A stretch of DNA of 64,000 nucleotides from Variimorphobacter saccharofermentans (GTDB taxonomy: Bacteria > Bacillota > Clostridia > Lachnospirales > Lachnospiraceae), in assembly GCF_014174405.1 (NCBI RefSeq), contig NZ_JACEGA010000001.1:3822501-3886500 (forward strand), written 5' to 3'. Under the pieces are notes generated by a model. The model made no database searches and was not told the DNA's origin. It was given only the letters and a program-made list of their open reading frames with translations. This document shows positions 18,345 to 27,308 of this stretch, piece by piece. A program made the position numbers and the translations under genes. Position 1 is the stretch's first letter. Every line of letters starts with the position of its first letter.

Positions 18345-20765
18345 TTAAATTAATAAAAAATTCATATCTTTATCTAATGTAATACCTGTCTCTTTTGAAT
18401 AGAAACCTTCCGCAAGTGCATATATTCCATAATTTAATAACGGTTTAATGCATTGCATAGTGCACAACTGTTCATAGTCTTGTTGAAAAATATTTATCGT
18501 ATAGTTTTGTACTCTCTTTATCGCACTTTTTACTTCTTCCATAGATGAATTCCCATTAAGAATATTGATTAATTCAACTGCTTCTTCATTATATGGAACT
18601 ATAATATCTTTTGTATTATTCACAATCACTTCAAATTCTTCTCCAGCAGTCTTGAAAGCCTGATTTAGTATCATCTTAGGATATTTTCTTGAGTTAGTAT
18701 AATAAGCTTTGATTCCTGTTTCATTCGATGAAAGAAGATCAAGTAGGTTTGTATTTCGATCTTTAATTCGATAATTCATTTCTTTATTGATTTCCTTAAA
18801 ATATCTTTTATAGAAATTATCCATAGCCGAAGGAGACAGCAAGTCTCCAGAAAAATACTCCGGTTCTTCTTCATATTTTCTTAGTATGGGTTTCAAGGCG
18901 TTCTGAGCATTTATAATCTCCGGCAATCTACTTAAATTCTCATCTGCAGAGTTAATAATAATTGCAATTCCTTCATCCAATTCTCCATTTCGATTGCACC
19001 TTCCTGCTGCCTGTGCAATATTATCTAGACCAGCTAACGACCGTATTACATACTGGAATGATATATCAACACCCGCCTCTATTAAGCTTGTACTAATGCA
19101 AATAATCTTTTCATTATTTCTGAGCTTGTCTCTTATCTCATAAATAAAATCCAATCTGTGCTGTGGACACATATTATTAGTTAATAAAATGACTTTCGCT
19201 TTGTCCTTCTGTGGTAAATGATCGTTCCAATCCCTAACAGCATGATATAACATGGTTGCTGCTTTCTTCGTATTCATAATTATTAATACATTTCTTGAAT
19301 GTTCCATTATTTCAGAAATTATTCCAGACAAACCTGCTGCATCATATCCTACTGGTCTGGTTTTATCCATAACCTTCACCCGTCTGAATTGATTAAATAC
19401 TTCTTCAACATCATTTATTATACTTCTGGGTTTTCCCATAAGAAGCTTGTAATTCACCTCTCTCTCCAAAGGTGGTTGAGTCGCCGAACACAAAATAATG
19501 GTAGCCCCACAGGCATATGATAAAAAATTAATTACCAAATTAAAGGTATGGATGCATTTAGCTGGAATGCTTTGAATCTCATCAAAAATAACAATGGCAT
19601 TGGTAAGGTTATGCATTCGTCGGATACATTGAGTTCTTCCGTCGAATAAGGTATTAAGCATTTGAACCATTGTAGTAAGAATTATCGGGCAGTCCCAATT
19701 CTCAGTCAGATGTTTCCACACCTCGGATTCATCTTCTGATTCTATTATGATATTAGAATGATGTTCAAGTATAATGTCATCACGATTAAAAATATGCTTT
19801 ATAACATCTGCGTTTTGATCCAAAATACTCATATATGGAGCTACATATATTATTCGTTCCGTATTCATCTTCCTTGCATGATTTAGCGCATATCTTAAGG
19901 AGGCCAATGTTTTACCTCCACCAGTTGGAACCATCAATTGATAAATTCCCTTAGGATTATTTGAAAAAGCATAACATTCTTCGGATATCCTCTTTCGATA
20001 CAAAGAAATTTTATCGGTATTTTTAAACTCACTCAATTTATTTTCGAGTTTGCTGATAAGTTCATCCCACAACCTACTATAATATTCATCGTCTGCTTCG
20101 TTAACTACCCCTCTGTCACCACAGAAAATAGCTGTATCTAAGCGATCTGCATCAATCAGTTGAGATAAAAGTATTCTTTGTAAGCATCCGTAATAAAAGT
20201 CCTGAGCGACATCTCTTTCCTTCTCATTATCACACTCTTTTATTAATTTCTTGATAATGCAAGTAATACGCTCCACCTCATCCACAGCATTTTCAAATCT
20301 TTGATCAAGTTCATCCAAGCTAATCACAGATTCGATAAAGTTATTCTTTGCCTCTTCATACTCAATCTGCTCTTTATTCGATAGCTTGAGATCAATAACT
20401 TCTTTACCCTCCGGTGTAATTACATCAAAAAGTCCATGATGACTAAATATGGCGTCAATAAGTAGCTGAGCTGTAAGTTTATGTAACTCGTCTCCCTTAT
20501 AGTAACGTTCAAAAACAAAGATTGCTCCAGCGCCTGCATGATTTACTGAACCTCGTTTGGCATTTTTTTTATCTTTAATCGCAGTCTCCAGATACACTTC
20601 AAAAGTTTTTGTGTATTTCCCCATGTCATGTAATATTCCTGAAATATAGGCCAAGTTACGTAATTGTATTTTCTCCCCGAAGTTCTCAGCAAACTTTGCC
20701 GTTCCATGGCAATGTTCTTTTATTGTTTGCTTATCACCAGTTATAGGATGGATATGTGCTATCAT
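18345..20765 (-). CDS. cas3: CRISPR-associated helicase/nuclease Cas3 (type I-C)
   Basis: 806 aa, combining both activities of interference. The N-terminal HD nuclease has HCHGTAKFAENF, ILHDMGKYT, NHAGAGA and SHHGLFD (residues 1-160). The superfamily 2 helicase has Walker A VPTGGGKTLASL (about 280), Walker B VIFDEIQSIP (about 392), SATQPP, and motif VI QAAGRCNRNGE. Cas3 is recruited by Cascade to degrade target DNA. First gene of the operon, with GGAAGGGG before the ATG and a good promoter about 100 bp upstream. All motifs are intact. Confidence 0.97.
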   Translation of the reverse strand: MIAHIHPITGDKQTIKEHCHGTAKFAENFGEKIQLRNLAYISGILHDMGKYTKTFEVYLETAIKDKKNAKRGSVNHAGAGAIFVFERYYKGDELHKLTAQLLIDAIFSHHGLFDVITPEGKEVIDLKLSNKEQIEYEEAKNNFIESVISLDELDQRFENAVDEVERITCIIKKLIKECDNEKERDVAQDFYYGCLQRILLSQLIDADRLDTAIFCGDRGVVNEADDEYYSRLWDELISKLENKLSEFKNTDKISLYRKRISEECYAFSNNPKGIYQLMVPTGGGKTLASLRYALNHARKMNTERIIYVAPYMSILDQNADVIKHIFNRDDIILEHHSNIIIESEDESEVWKHLTENWDCPIILTTMVQMLNTLFDGRTQCIRRMHNLTNAIVIFDEIQSIPAKCIHTFNLVINFLSYACGATIILCSATQPPLEREVNYKLLMGKPRSIINDVEEVFNQFRRVKVMDKTRPVGYDAAGLSGIISEIMEHSRNVLIIMNTKKAATMLYHAVRDWNDHLPQKDKAKVILLTNNMCPQHRLDFIYEIRDKLRNNEKIICISTSLIEAGVDISFQYVIRSLAGLDNIAQAAGRCNRNGELDEGIAIIINSADENLSRLPEIINAQNALKPILRKYEEEPEYFSGDLLSPSAMDNFYKRYFKEINKEMNYRIKDRNTNLLDLLSSNETGIKAYYTNSRKYPKMILNQAFKTAGEEFEVIVNNTKDIIVPYNEEAVELINILNGNSSMEEVKSAIKRVQNYTINIFQQDYEQLCTMQCIKPLLNYGIYALAEGFYSKETGITLDKDMNFLLI

Positions 20766-20866
20766 TTTTTACCCCTTCCGCAGATCTTTATCTATTTATT
20801 ACTTTATCATCTTAGTATTCCATTCCATGGTATTATTTCTAAAATTAACATAATATTTACAACAAA

Positions 20867-20895
20867 ATTATACTCTTAATTTTATAATTTTACAA
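20867..20895 (-). promoter_or_regulatory. Sigma-A-like promoter of the cas operon
   Basis: On the minus strand TTGTAA (20895-20890) is followed after exactly 17 nt by TATAAT (20872-20867). This is about 100 bp upstream of the cas3 ATG, and no other strong promoter is seen in 20766-20940. The -10 box is a perfect consensus and the -35 box matches four of six positions. Confidence 0.65.
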
Positions 20896-20940
20896 ATATA
20901 TGCTTTTTAAATCCATTTTTTATTAATTTTATATAAAAAA

Positions 20941-21220
20941 GAACCCCCCGAGGAACGATACCCTGTGCTTGTGAAACATCCTGCCAAAATCGTAATTGTA
21001 CTTAGCTGTCTGGAATGAAGAAAATAAATGTACCGCACATAAAGGAAAATCCGCCATGGATGGCGGATTTAGGTGCAGAGGACATGGATGTCCATATGCA
21101 CCGGCCTGTAACATTTATAAAAATGAGACCTCATTTATTTTCTTAATTTCAGACTGCTTAGTACAATCGATTTTTAGCAGCGTTTCACAAGCACAGGGTA
21201 TCGTTTCCTCGAGGGGGTTC
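20941..21220. repeat. 280-bp long imperfect palindrome between trmL and the cas promoter
   Basis: The outer arms 20941-20977 and 21182-21220 are nearly perfect inverted copies, beginning GAACCCCC and ending GTGCTTGTGAAAC. Pairing continues inward to 21030/21132 with mismatches. The centre has two further hairpins: AAATCCGCCAT/ATGGCGGATTT (21047-21070) and GGTGCA..GGACAT/ATGTCC..TGCACC (21072-21102). It could be a miniature palindromic mobile element or a large structured RNA. It separates trmL from the CRISPR-Cas locus. A plus-strand frame at 20996-21355 runs through it but lacks family likeness. Confidence 0.8.
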
Positions 21221-21266
21221 TCCCTTTGTCGCTACCTTGAACAGCCACTTAAATGTATAGCGAACT

Positions 21267-21764
21267 TTATGCTTCGTCCCAGCTATGGCGGTGCAACTGT
21301 CCCTCCATTCGCATTCCTTCAAAGTTGTTCTGCCGAAGTGCTTCATACAGAATAATGGCCACTGAATTAGCAAGGTTCAGGGAACGAATATCCCCAACCA
21401 TGGGAATACGAACCGTATTCTGTTTGTTCGCAAGCAAAAGCTCCTCCGGAATTCCCGCACTTTCTTTTCCGAACATAATGTAGCAGTCCGGATCATATTC
21501 AACCTGAGTATAGGCATGCTGCGCCTTCGTTGTTGCCATAAATATCTTAGCCTTCGGATTTTTCTCAAGAAATTCCTGATAATTCTTATATACGGACACG
21601 TCCAGGTCCTTCCAATAGTCCAGACCCGCGCGTCGAAGCTCCTTCTCATCAATACGAAAACCTAATGGCTCTATCAGGTGTAATCTTGTTCCTGTTGCGA
21701 CACAGGTTCTTCCTATATTACCGGTATTAGCTGGTATTTCCGGTTCCAAAAGTACCACGTTCAT
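21267..21764 (-). CDS. trmL: tRNA (cytidine/uridine-34-2'-O)-methyltransferase TrmL
   Basis: 165-aa SPOUT-class methyltransferase that methylates the wobble ribose of certain tRNA-Leu species. It shows MNVVLLEPEIPANTGNIGRT at the N-terminus, GLDYWKDLDV, and the knot motifs MFGKESAGIPEELL and RSLNLANSVAIILYEALRQ that bind SAM. AAAGGA precedes the ATG. The length is complete. The gene is monocistronic in appearance, with a long palindrome just beyond its end. Confidence 0.94.
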   Translation of the reverse strand: MNVVLLEPEIPANTGNIGRTCVATGTRLHLIEPLGFRIDEKELRRAGLDYWKDLDVSVYKNYQEFLEKNPKAKIFMATTKAQHAYTQVEYDPDCYIMFGKESAGIPEELLLANKQNTVRIPMVGDIRSLNLANSVAIILYEALRQNNFEGMRMEGQLHRHSWDEA

Positions 21765-21869
21765 TGATTAATCATTCCTTTCCATTAACCTCAACCATAT
21801 CGTTCCTAGCATTACGCCAACTAAATGAATAATACGGTTAAAAGAATATATGCTTTTTATTTGAAGACA

Positions 21870-21896
21870 AAGAAAAAAGGTGATTTAATCACCTTT
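21870..21896 (-). terminator. Intrinsic terminator overlapping the cheX 3' end
   Basis: AAAGGTGA (21876-21883) pairs with TCACCTTT (21889-21896). On the minus strand the stem is followed by TTTTCTTTG. The stem includes the last codons and stop of cheX. Confidence 0.75.
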
Positions 21897-22358
21897 TATC
21901 GCTATATTGATTTCGATTATTTTAGCATCCGTATCATATACCAAAGGTATGCAAATATTAGATGTATAAGTATGAGATAAGGACATCGTCCCATTTGCTA
22001 TTGTAGGAGGGGTTATATCTATGGCAATTCCTTTTGTGGAAAAAACAGTTGCGGTATTACCCATAATCATGTTTCCTAACTCACATATTGCACTTTTTGC
22101 TAGATCATCCATTTCTGTAATGGGCATACCCATCATTTTTGAGGATATATCACATGCAACTTTATGTTCAAATGCGATCAATGCCTGCCCACGCATTTCT
22201 CCCGTAAAACCTATCATAATAATGATTGTATTGGTAAAAAACGCCGGATCTTTTATATATGGTTTGCCAACCTTTGCATCTATGAAACACATTTCCTTTA
22301 ATATCTTAGTTGAAGCTACCAAAAACGGATTAATGTGTTCAACATTTATACCGGCCAT
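21885..22358 (-). CDS. cheX: CheX-family chemotaxis phosphatase
   Basis: 157 aa. CheX proteins dephosphorylate CheY-P and are dimeric. The signature appears in SAICELGNMIMGNTATVF, with Glu and Asn spaced as in CheX catalytic helices. GEMRGQALIAFE and a hydrophobic beta-rich C-terminal half also fit. AGGAGG precedes the start. No other chemotaxis gene is nearby, so it may act on a CheY or another receiver encoded elsewhere. Confidence 0.85.
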   Translation of the reverse strand: MAGINVEHINPFLVASTKILKEMCFIDAKVGKPYIKDPAFFTNTIIIMIGFTGEMRGQALIAFEHKVACDISSKMMGMPITEMDDLAKSAICELGNMIMGNTATVFSTKGIAIDITPPTIANGTMSLSHTYTSNICIPLVYDTDAKIIEINIAIKGD

Positions 22359-22444
22359 TCAATTCACCTCCTATGTATCCTTTTAGTATTTTAACACAGG
22401 TAGAATCATCTTTTCAACAAAAAACGTATTAATTAGTATGATTA

Positions 22445-23608
22445 CTACTTTTTGTACTTCGTGACAAATCTTTCGATTCGTTCCAACGCAATCTTCAGAT
22501 TTTCTATGGAATAAGCATAGGATATTCGGAGATAACCTTCACCACAATCACCAAAGGCAGTTCCCGGTACTACCGCCACCTTTTCTTCCTGCAAGAGTTT
22601 TGTCGCAAACTCTTCAGAAGTCATTCCAAGGCTTTTGATACAGGGAAATACGTAAAATGCTCCAAATGGCTCGAAGCATTCCAGGCCCATGTTTCTTAAA
22701 GCATGAATTACATATCTTCTTCGCTTATCATATGCATCTCGCATGAATTCTACATCTACATCGCCATTCTTTACGGCCTCAATTCCTGCATACTGACTCG
22801 TAGTAGGCGCACACATTATAGCAAACTGATGAATCTTGGTCATTTGCTCTATTACGATAGCTGGACCAACTGCATAGCCGAGCCTCCATCCAGTCATTGC
22901 ATAGGACTTTGAAAAGCCGTTGATAACAATGGTTCTTTCCTTCATCCCCGGAAACGAAGCAATTGATACGTGCTTTGATCCATAAGTCAGTTCCGAATAG
23001 ATTTCATCGGATATTACAATAATGTCTTTATCTATGATTACATCAACGATTGCCTTCAAATCATCATAATTCATAATGGCACCTGTTGGGTTATTAGGGT
23101 ATGCCAGAATTAACACTTTAGTTTTATCCGTAATGGATTCTAAAAGCTGTTCCTTCGTTAATTTAAATTCGTTCTCACCCTTTAACTCAATGACTACCGG
23201 AACCCCTCCTGCCAGTATGGTACAGGGATGATAGGAGACATAACAGGGCTGGGGAATTAACACCTCGTCACCCGGCTCCAGCATGGCACGTAAGGCAATA
23301 TCAATTGCTTCACTTCCACCTACTGTAATGAGTGTCTCTTTATTATAATCATATTCCAAATCAAATCTTCTTTTTAAGTAATTGCATATTTCGATTTTTA
23401 ACTCTTTTAATCCAGCATTGGAGGTATAAAAGGTCTTTCCCTTTTCCAGTGAATAAATACCTTCTTCTCGAATATGCCAAGGAGTATCAAAGTCAGGTTC
23501 GCCAACTCCCAGAGAAATTGCATCCTTCATTTCACTCACGATATCGAAGAATTTACGAATACCGGAGGGCTTAATATCAACAACTGTTTTAGATAGTGGA
23601 TTTCTCAA
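22445..23608 (-). CDS. PLP-dependent class I/II aminotransferase
   Basis: 387 aa, fold type I aspartate-aminotransferase family. Visible motifs are GVGEPDFDTPWHIRE, YPNNPTGAIMNYDD, SDEIYSELTYG, the PLP lysine in NGFSKSYAMTGWRLGYAVG, and the substrate-binding arginine region YLRISYAYS. It is likely an aromatic or branched amino-acid transaminase; the substrate is not determined by the sequence. It overlaps the Lrp regulator upstream by 4 bp, suggesting amino-acid-responsive co-expression. Confidence 0.9.
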   Translation of the reverse strand: MRNPLSKTVVDIKPSGIRKFFDIVSEMKDAISLGVGEPDFDTPWHIREEGIYSLEKGKTFYTSNAGLKELKIEICNYLKRRFDLEYDYNKETLITVGGSEAIDIALRAMLEPGDEVLIPQPCYVSYHPCTILAGGVPVVIELKGENEFKLTKEQLLESITDKTKVLILAYPNNPTGAIMNYDDLKAIVDVIIDKDIIVISDEIYSELTYGSKHVSIASFPGMKERTIVINGFSKSYAMTGWRLGYAVGPAIVIEQMTKIHQFAIMCAPTTSQYAGIEAVKNGDVDVEFMRDAYDKRRRYVIHALRNMGLECFEPFGAFYVFPCIKSLGMTSEEFATKLLQEEKVAVVPGTAFGDCGEGYLRISYAYSIENLKIALERIERFVTKYKK

Positions 23609-24087
23609 GGGATAATCAGCATCCTTTCATCGTGCTTGGTTTGTATAAGTGGTAAACCATGCTCTTTATACTTTTTCAATACAAAGTGAGTCGCTGTGCT
23701 CAGAATGGCATCCATTGGAGCCAGCTTCTCCGATACAAAATTGGCAACCTCTCTCATGGTTCTGCCTTCAATGATAACCGTTAAATCAAAGCCCCCAGAC
23801 ATGAGATAAACGGATTGTACCTCGTCAAACTGATAAATACGTTCCGCAATCTTATCAAAGCCCAAACCTCGCTGGGGAGTTACCTTTACTTCAATCAGCG
23901 CGGTAACCCTCTCGCAATGCACCTTATCCCAATTAATTAACGTAGGATAACCGCAAATAATAGCCTCATCCTCCATTTGCTTCACGATACTGGTTATTTC
24001 CTCTTCCGTAGAGCCAAGCATTATCGCTAAATCTGTGGCGGACAATTTACTGTTCTTATCCAATGCATTCAAGATTTGTTCTCTCAT
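23605..24087 (-). CDS. Lrp/AsnC-family transcriptional regulator
   Basis: The frame extends to 24156, but GGAGG sits 6 nt before the ATG at 24087, giving 160 aa that start MREQILNALDKNSKLSATDL. The N-terminal HTH (about 1-60) is followed by a RAM ligand-binding domain with GFDLTVIIEGRTMREVANFV. Lrp proteins sense amino acids and often regulate a neighbour. The 4-bp overlap with the downstream aminotransferase supports a shared amino-acid-metabolism role. Confidence 0.9.
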   Translation of the reverse strand: MREQILNALDKNSKLSATDLAIMLGSTEEEITSIVKQMEDEAIICGYPTLINWDKVHCERVTALIEVKVTPQRGLGFDKIAERIYQFDEVQSVYLMSGGFDLTVIIEGRTMREVANFVSEKLAPMDAILSTATHFVLKKYKEHGLPLIQTKHDERMLIIP

Positions 24088-24184
24088 CTTATCCTCCATC
24101 TGCGTGCTATATACAATGAGATAACTGTGCAAGAGGCACGCCAATATACTAACCAATTCTATTAATAACTAATTCCACATGATT

Positions 24185-25168
24185 CTACATCACTTTATAT
24201 AACTCGTCACTCTTCGGTGGTTCCAGGAAACGCCTCTCCTCTTCATTTATAATGATACGATCATTTCCTTGTGTAATCCTTCCGATGACAGCTGCCGGAA
24301 TTCCTTCCGCCTTCAGACAATCCACTAAGTAATTAGCCTGATCGGTTATGATCAGCATACAGCCACTGGAAATCAGCATATAAGGATTCAGATCATAGAA
24401 TTCGCAGATTTCAACGGTTTCCTGTCTGAGTAAAATCTTCCTTAAATCAACCTCAAGTCCTACCTTAGAAGCAGCCCCGATTTCCCATAGCGCGCCAAAT
24501 ATTCCTCCTTCAGTTACATCATGCATTGAGGTTACACCAACTGATCGGGCAATCTTCGAATCCGGAACAACCGATATATGTTCTATCATCCTTTTCGCAC
24601 CATTGATAAAGTCGGCTGAATACTTAGATCGAAGTTCTTCCTCCTTAGCCGCAGCAATAATCGCTGTGCCTTCCAGTCCTGCCCATTTTGTCATAACGAT
24701 TTCTTGCCCAGGTTTGGCACCAGCAGTTTTAATCATACTATCACGCTTTATTTTTCCAACTCCAGTGACAGTTACAATCGGTTGATTAACTGCTTTAGTA
24801 ATCTCTGTATGCCCACCGATCACTTCCAGATTGAGCTGCTTACAAACGGTTTCAATATCACTCATCATGCCTCGAAGCTCTGCTTCCTCAAAACCATCCG
24901 GTAACAGAATCGTGAGCATGATACCAATAACCTCCGCACCATTTGATGCAATATCATTAGCAGTGATATGAACTGCCAGCGTACCAATGTCCTTAACTGT
25001 TCCGGTTATTGGATCCGTAGAGATGACCAGAGCTTCATCCTCAGCTATAGCTAGTACGCTGCAATCCTCACCAATGGCTGGGCCTACTAATACCTCATCC
25101 CTTCGATGCGCTATTTGATTCAATACAGATCTTTTCAGAACTGTTTCGGGTATTTTACCAAGGTTCAT
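24185..25168 (-). CDS. AIR synthase-related protein (HypE/ThiL/SelD-like ATP-binding fold)
   Basis: 327 aa. It has the two-domain AIR-synthase fold: GPAIGEDCSVLAI with a metal-binding acidic motif, HITANDIASNGAEVIGIMLT, then a C-terminal domain with TSMHDVTEGGIFGALWEIG. Relatives are PurM, ThiL, SelD and HypE, which phosphorylate or activate small molecules using ATP. No hyp, thi or pur gene is adjacent, so this is an orphan member of unknown substrate, common in Clostridia. Confidence 0.8.
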   Translation of the reverse strand: MNLGKIPETVLKRSVLNQIAHRRDEVLVGPAIGEDCSVLAIAEDEALVISTDPITGTVKDIGTLAVHITANDIASNGAEVIGIMLTILLPDGFEEAELRGMMSDIETVCKQLNLEVIGGHTEITKAVNQPIVTVTGVGKIKRDSMIKTAGAKPGQEIVMTKWAGLEGTAIIAAAKEEELRSKYSADFINGAKRMIEHISVVPDSKIARSVGVTSMHDVTEGGIFGALWEIGAASKVGLEVDLRKILLRQETVEICEFYDLNPYMLISSGCMLIITDQANYLVDCLKAEGIPAAVIGRITQGNDRIIINEEERRFLEPPKSDELYKVM

Positions 25169-25198
25169 TCTTTATCTCCATATCACTTAACTTCCGTA

Positions 25199-26779
25199 TT
25201 ACTCTTCCACTTCCTCGTCCCAGGCCGGATCCCATACATCGGATTGAAGCTGATCATCGGGATTTGCTGCATTCCCTGAGTTATTCTGGCCTCCGTCGGT
25301 ATCATCAACCTCTTCTGGAACTAATTCGTCTACCTGAGGCTCTTTCTTTTTGTCTTTGTCCTTTTTATCTTTTTTGTCCTTTTTATCCTTCTTATCATCC
25401 TTCTCGTCCTCTGGCTTCTCTTCTTCCTCTTCCTTTGTTCCTACCGTAATATATCTTGGCGCTGCATTATACGTACTCGTGTTAACCAGCTCTCTGCTAA
25501 CCTCTTTGCCATTCACATATACTACTTTATATAATTCAGCTTTGTAACCAGTATGAGCAGACTGCGTTACCTTCTTATAAGTTGTCGGAAGAGTCGGATC
25601 CTCTGTAATCTTATCTGCTGGTGGAGGAGTAGATGACTTAATAACGCTTACATACTCAATCTTGCGATTTTCTACATCACGAGTTTCACAGCCCCATATT
25701 TTAAATGTAATTTTTCTATTATAAGTAGATCCTTCGATTACAATCGGTACCTCTGTATTGTTTCTGAACTTAAAGTCCTTATAAGTTCCTGCAATGGCGG
25801 CATCTCTTGATAAATCAACATAACTGATGGTCATAGAGTGTGGCTGTCTTTCCACTACTTCTAATTCAGATGCCAGAACCGCATTATACAGGGTTGTTGT
25901 TACCTGGCATGCACCACCACCCACGCTATCTATTACTCTTCCTTCCAGATATGCACCTGCCAGGAAATAGCCATTTTCAGCGGTAAATGGTGTTAAATGT
26001 TCATATGCAGAAAATACTTCTCCAGGATATAGAACTGTATTGTTAATTAATCTTGCTCCATTTGCCAGATTACCTGCTCTTGAAGAAGATGAGCTAGAGA
26101 AATCCGTAGTATAAGAACCTAATAGATCCTTACATTTCTCTACATCCTCTCTGGTGTAAGTCGGCATATCTTCAGTATATACAGCATCGATGACAATATC
26201 CTTGTGATCCCAGTTAAGGATTGCTGACTTTATACTTTCTAGCGTTTGATTCTCGTCTATTTTTTTCCCAACAACATGATCTGTGTAAATAAATTCTCCA
26301 TCCTTACGGGTTACGGTGGCATCAACTGGAGCCACATTAAACTGGCTCAGGTTTTCGCTTATGAAGCTTTTTATCTTACTATCATCAACCGTATAGGTAA
26401 TAGGGAAAACAACATTACCATGCTCAATGTCCTTCAAGTCCTTATACTGTTTAATTAAGTTACCTGTTTTGCCCAGTGCCAGAGCCTGAACAATTGCATC
26501 ATTCTCATCCCCTGAATACCCTAATTCGCCAAGGGTAACAGTAGCTGTATTTTCTCCGGCATTAATTGTGATGACTTGATTGCCCAGCTCTTTAATGTAA
26601 TTATCGATGGCTGCTTTTGCTTCGTTCCCGGTCATATTGCTGACATCCACTTCATCTATAAATACACCCTTGCATATCCTATTATCTTCCTCTGCAGATG
26701 CATATGTCGCTCTTCCCGCAAATAAAATGGATAATGATAATAAAAATACAGCGGTTATTATATTTCCCTTTTTAAACAT
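25199..26779 (-). CDS. Secreted VanW-family protein with G5-like domain and lysine-rich tail
   Basis: 526 aa. A signal peptide (about 1-29, ending ATYASAEED) is followed by a YoaR-like putative peptidoglycan-binding region (about 35-190). The VanW domain (about 220-350) carries YPGEVFSAYEHLTPF and VGGGACQVTTTLYNAVL. A G5-like segment ends at PRYITVGTK (about 440). A repetitive KKDKKDKKDK stretch and an acidic tail complete it. VanW/YoaR proteins are cell-wall associated and of unclear biochemical role. The charged tail is low complexity and probably disordered. AGGAGG precedes the ATG. Confidence 0.86.
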   Translation of the reverse strand: MFKKGNIITAVFLLSLSILFAGRATYASAEEDNRICKGVFIDEVDVSNMTGNEAKAAIDNYIKELGNQVITINAGENTATVTLGELGYSGDENDAIVQALALGKTGNLIKQYKDLKDIEHGNVVFPITYTVDDSKIKSFISENLSQFNVAPVDATVTRKDGEFIYTDHVVGKKIDENQTLESIKSAILNWDHKDIVIDAVYTEDMPTYTREDVEKCKDLLGSYTTDFSSSSSSRAGNLANGARLINNTVLYPGEVFSAYEHLTPFTAENGYFLAGAYLEGRVIDSVGGGACQVTTTLYNAVLASELEVVERQPHSMTISYVDLSRDAAIAGTYKDFKFRNNTEVPIVIEGSTYNRKITFKIWGCETRDVENRKIEYVSVIKSSTPPPADKITEDPTLPTTYKKVTQSAHTGYKAELYKVVYVNGKEVSRELVNTSTYNAAPRYITVGTKEEEEEKPEDEKDDKKDKKDKKDKKDKDKKKEPQVDELVPEEVDDTDGGQNNSGNAANPDDQLQSDVWDPAWDEEVEE

Positions 26780-26967
26780 ACATATCCTCCTATTCCTCTT
26801 TCTATTGATAATCTTCGTCCTACTAAACCTATATATTCTATATAACTTCTTCCTATTGTAACATAAACCTTGGATTATTCAAGATTTTCTTTATACTTGA
26901 TTCATTGACTTTTATACAGTTATTATGTATATTGAATTTACGATGTTTGGATAAAACATCGATTAAC

Positions 26968-27072
26968 TTAAATAAAAATACCGATTAACGCAGTTAATAA
27001 CATTGAAATGATTATGAAAACGATAATAACGGTAGATATGATTTTCTGTGTTTTTTTATTGCGAAAATTCAC
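26968..27072 (-). CDS. 34-aa single-pass membrane peptide
   Basis: A GTG at 27072 is preceded by AAAGGAGG, 10 nt away. It opens a 34-codon frame: a basic start (NFRNKKTQK), then one hydrophobic helix (IISTVIIVFIIISMLLTALIGIF) ending at the stop. An upstream ATG at 27093 would place the ribosome site inside the coding region, so GTG is preferred. Size and layout resemble Firmicute membrane micropeptides such as Prli42, but no homology can be claimed. It is divergent from the gene at 27309. Confidence 0.55.
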   Translation of the reverse strand: MNFRNKKTQKIISTVIIVFIIISMLLTALIGIFI

Positions 27073-27141
27073 TGAATTTGCGCCTCCTTTCATGAAAGAA
27101 GTATAATTTAGGTAATTGGAAAACTTAAATAATTGCGGCCA

Positions 27142-27228
27142 TTGTGTATACAGCGGATATATATTCCGAAGCAAACCATAGCGGAAGGAGCGGGTTTGCG
27201 CAGGAATATTTATCTGCTGTATACACAA
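27142..27228 (+). repeat. Family C palindromic element, copy 1, with conserved pseudoknot-capable core
   Basis: The outer arms TTGTGTATACAGC (27142-27154) and GCTGTATACACAA (27216-27228) are perfectly complementary, and pairing extends through ATATTCC/GGAATAT. The 36-nt core 27165-27200 is identical to 62758-62793. In the core GCAAACC (27171-27177) pairs with GGTTTGC (27193-27199), while TTCCG (27164-27168) can pair with CGGAA (27182-27186) in the loop, an H-type pseudoknot. It lies 5' of the plus-strand gene at 27309 and also 5' of the small minus-strand gene. Confidence 0.75.
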
Positions 27229-27308
27229 TTAAGTTTCACAATTTCCTAAAAGAATAATAATATCAAAGCTCATTCGTTTCTATATATAACAGAAAGGTTG
27301 TGATAACT

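Noticed and set aside
20996..21355. Plus-strand frame of 119 codons with Cys/His residues
   Set aside because: It runs through the palindrome and into trmL antisense; no start signal or family likeness.
27164..27200. Family C core as a c-di-GMP-I riboswitch because of GCAAACC
   Set aside because: Only the short GCAAACC string is shared; the GEMM tetraloop, second helix and GGTTTGC pairing pattern do not match.
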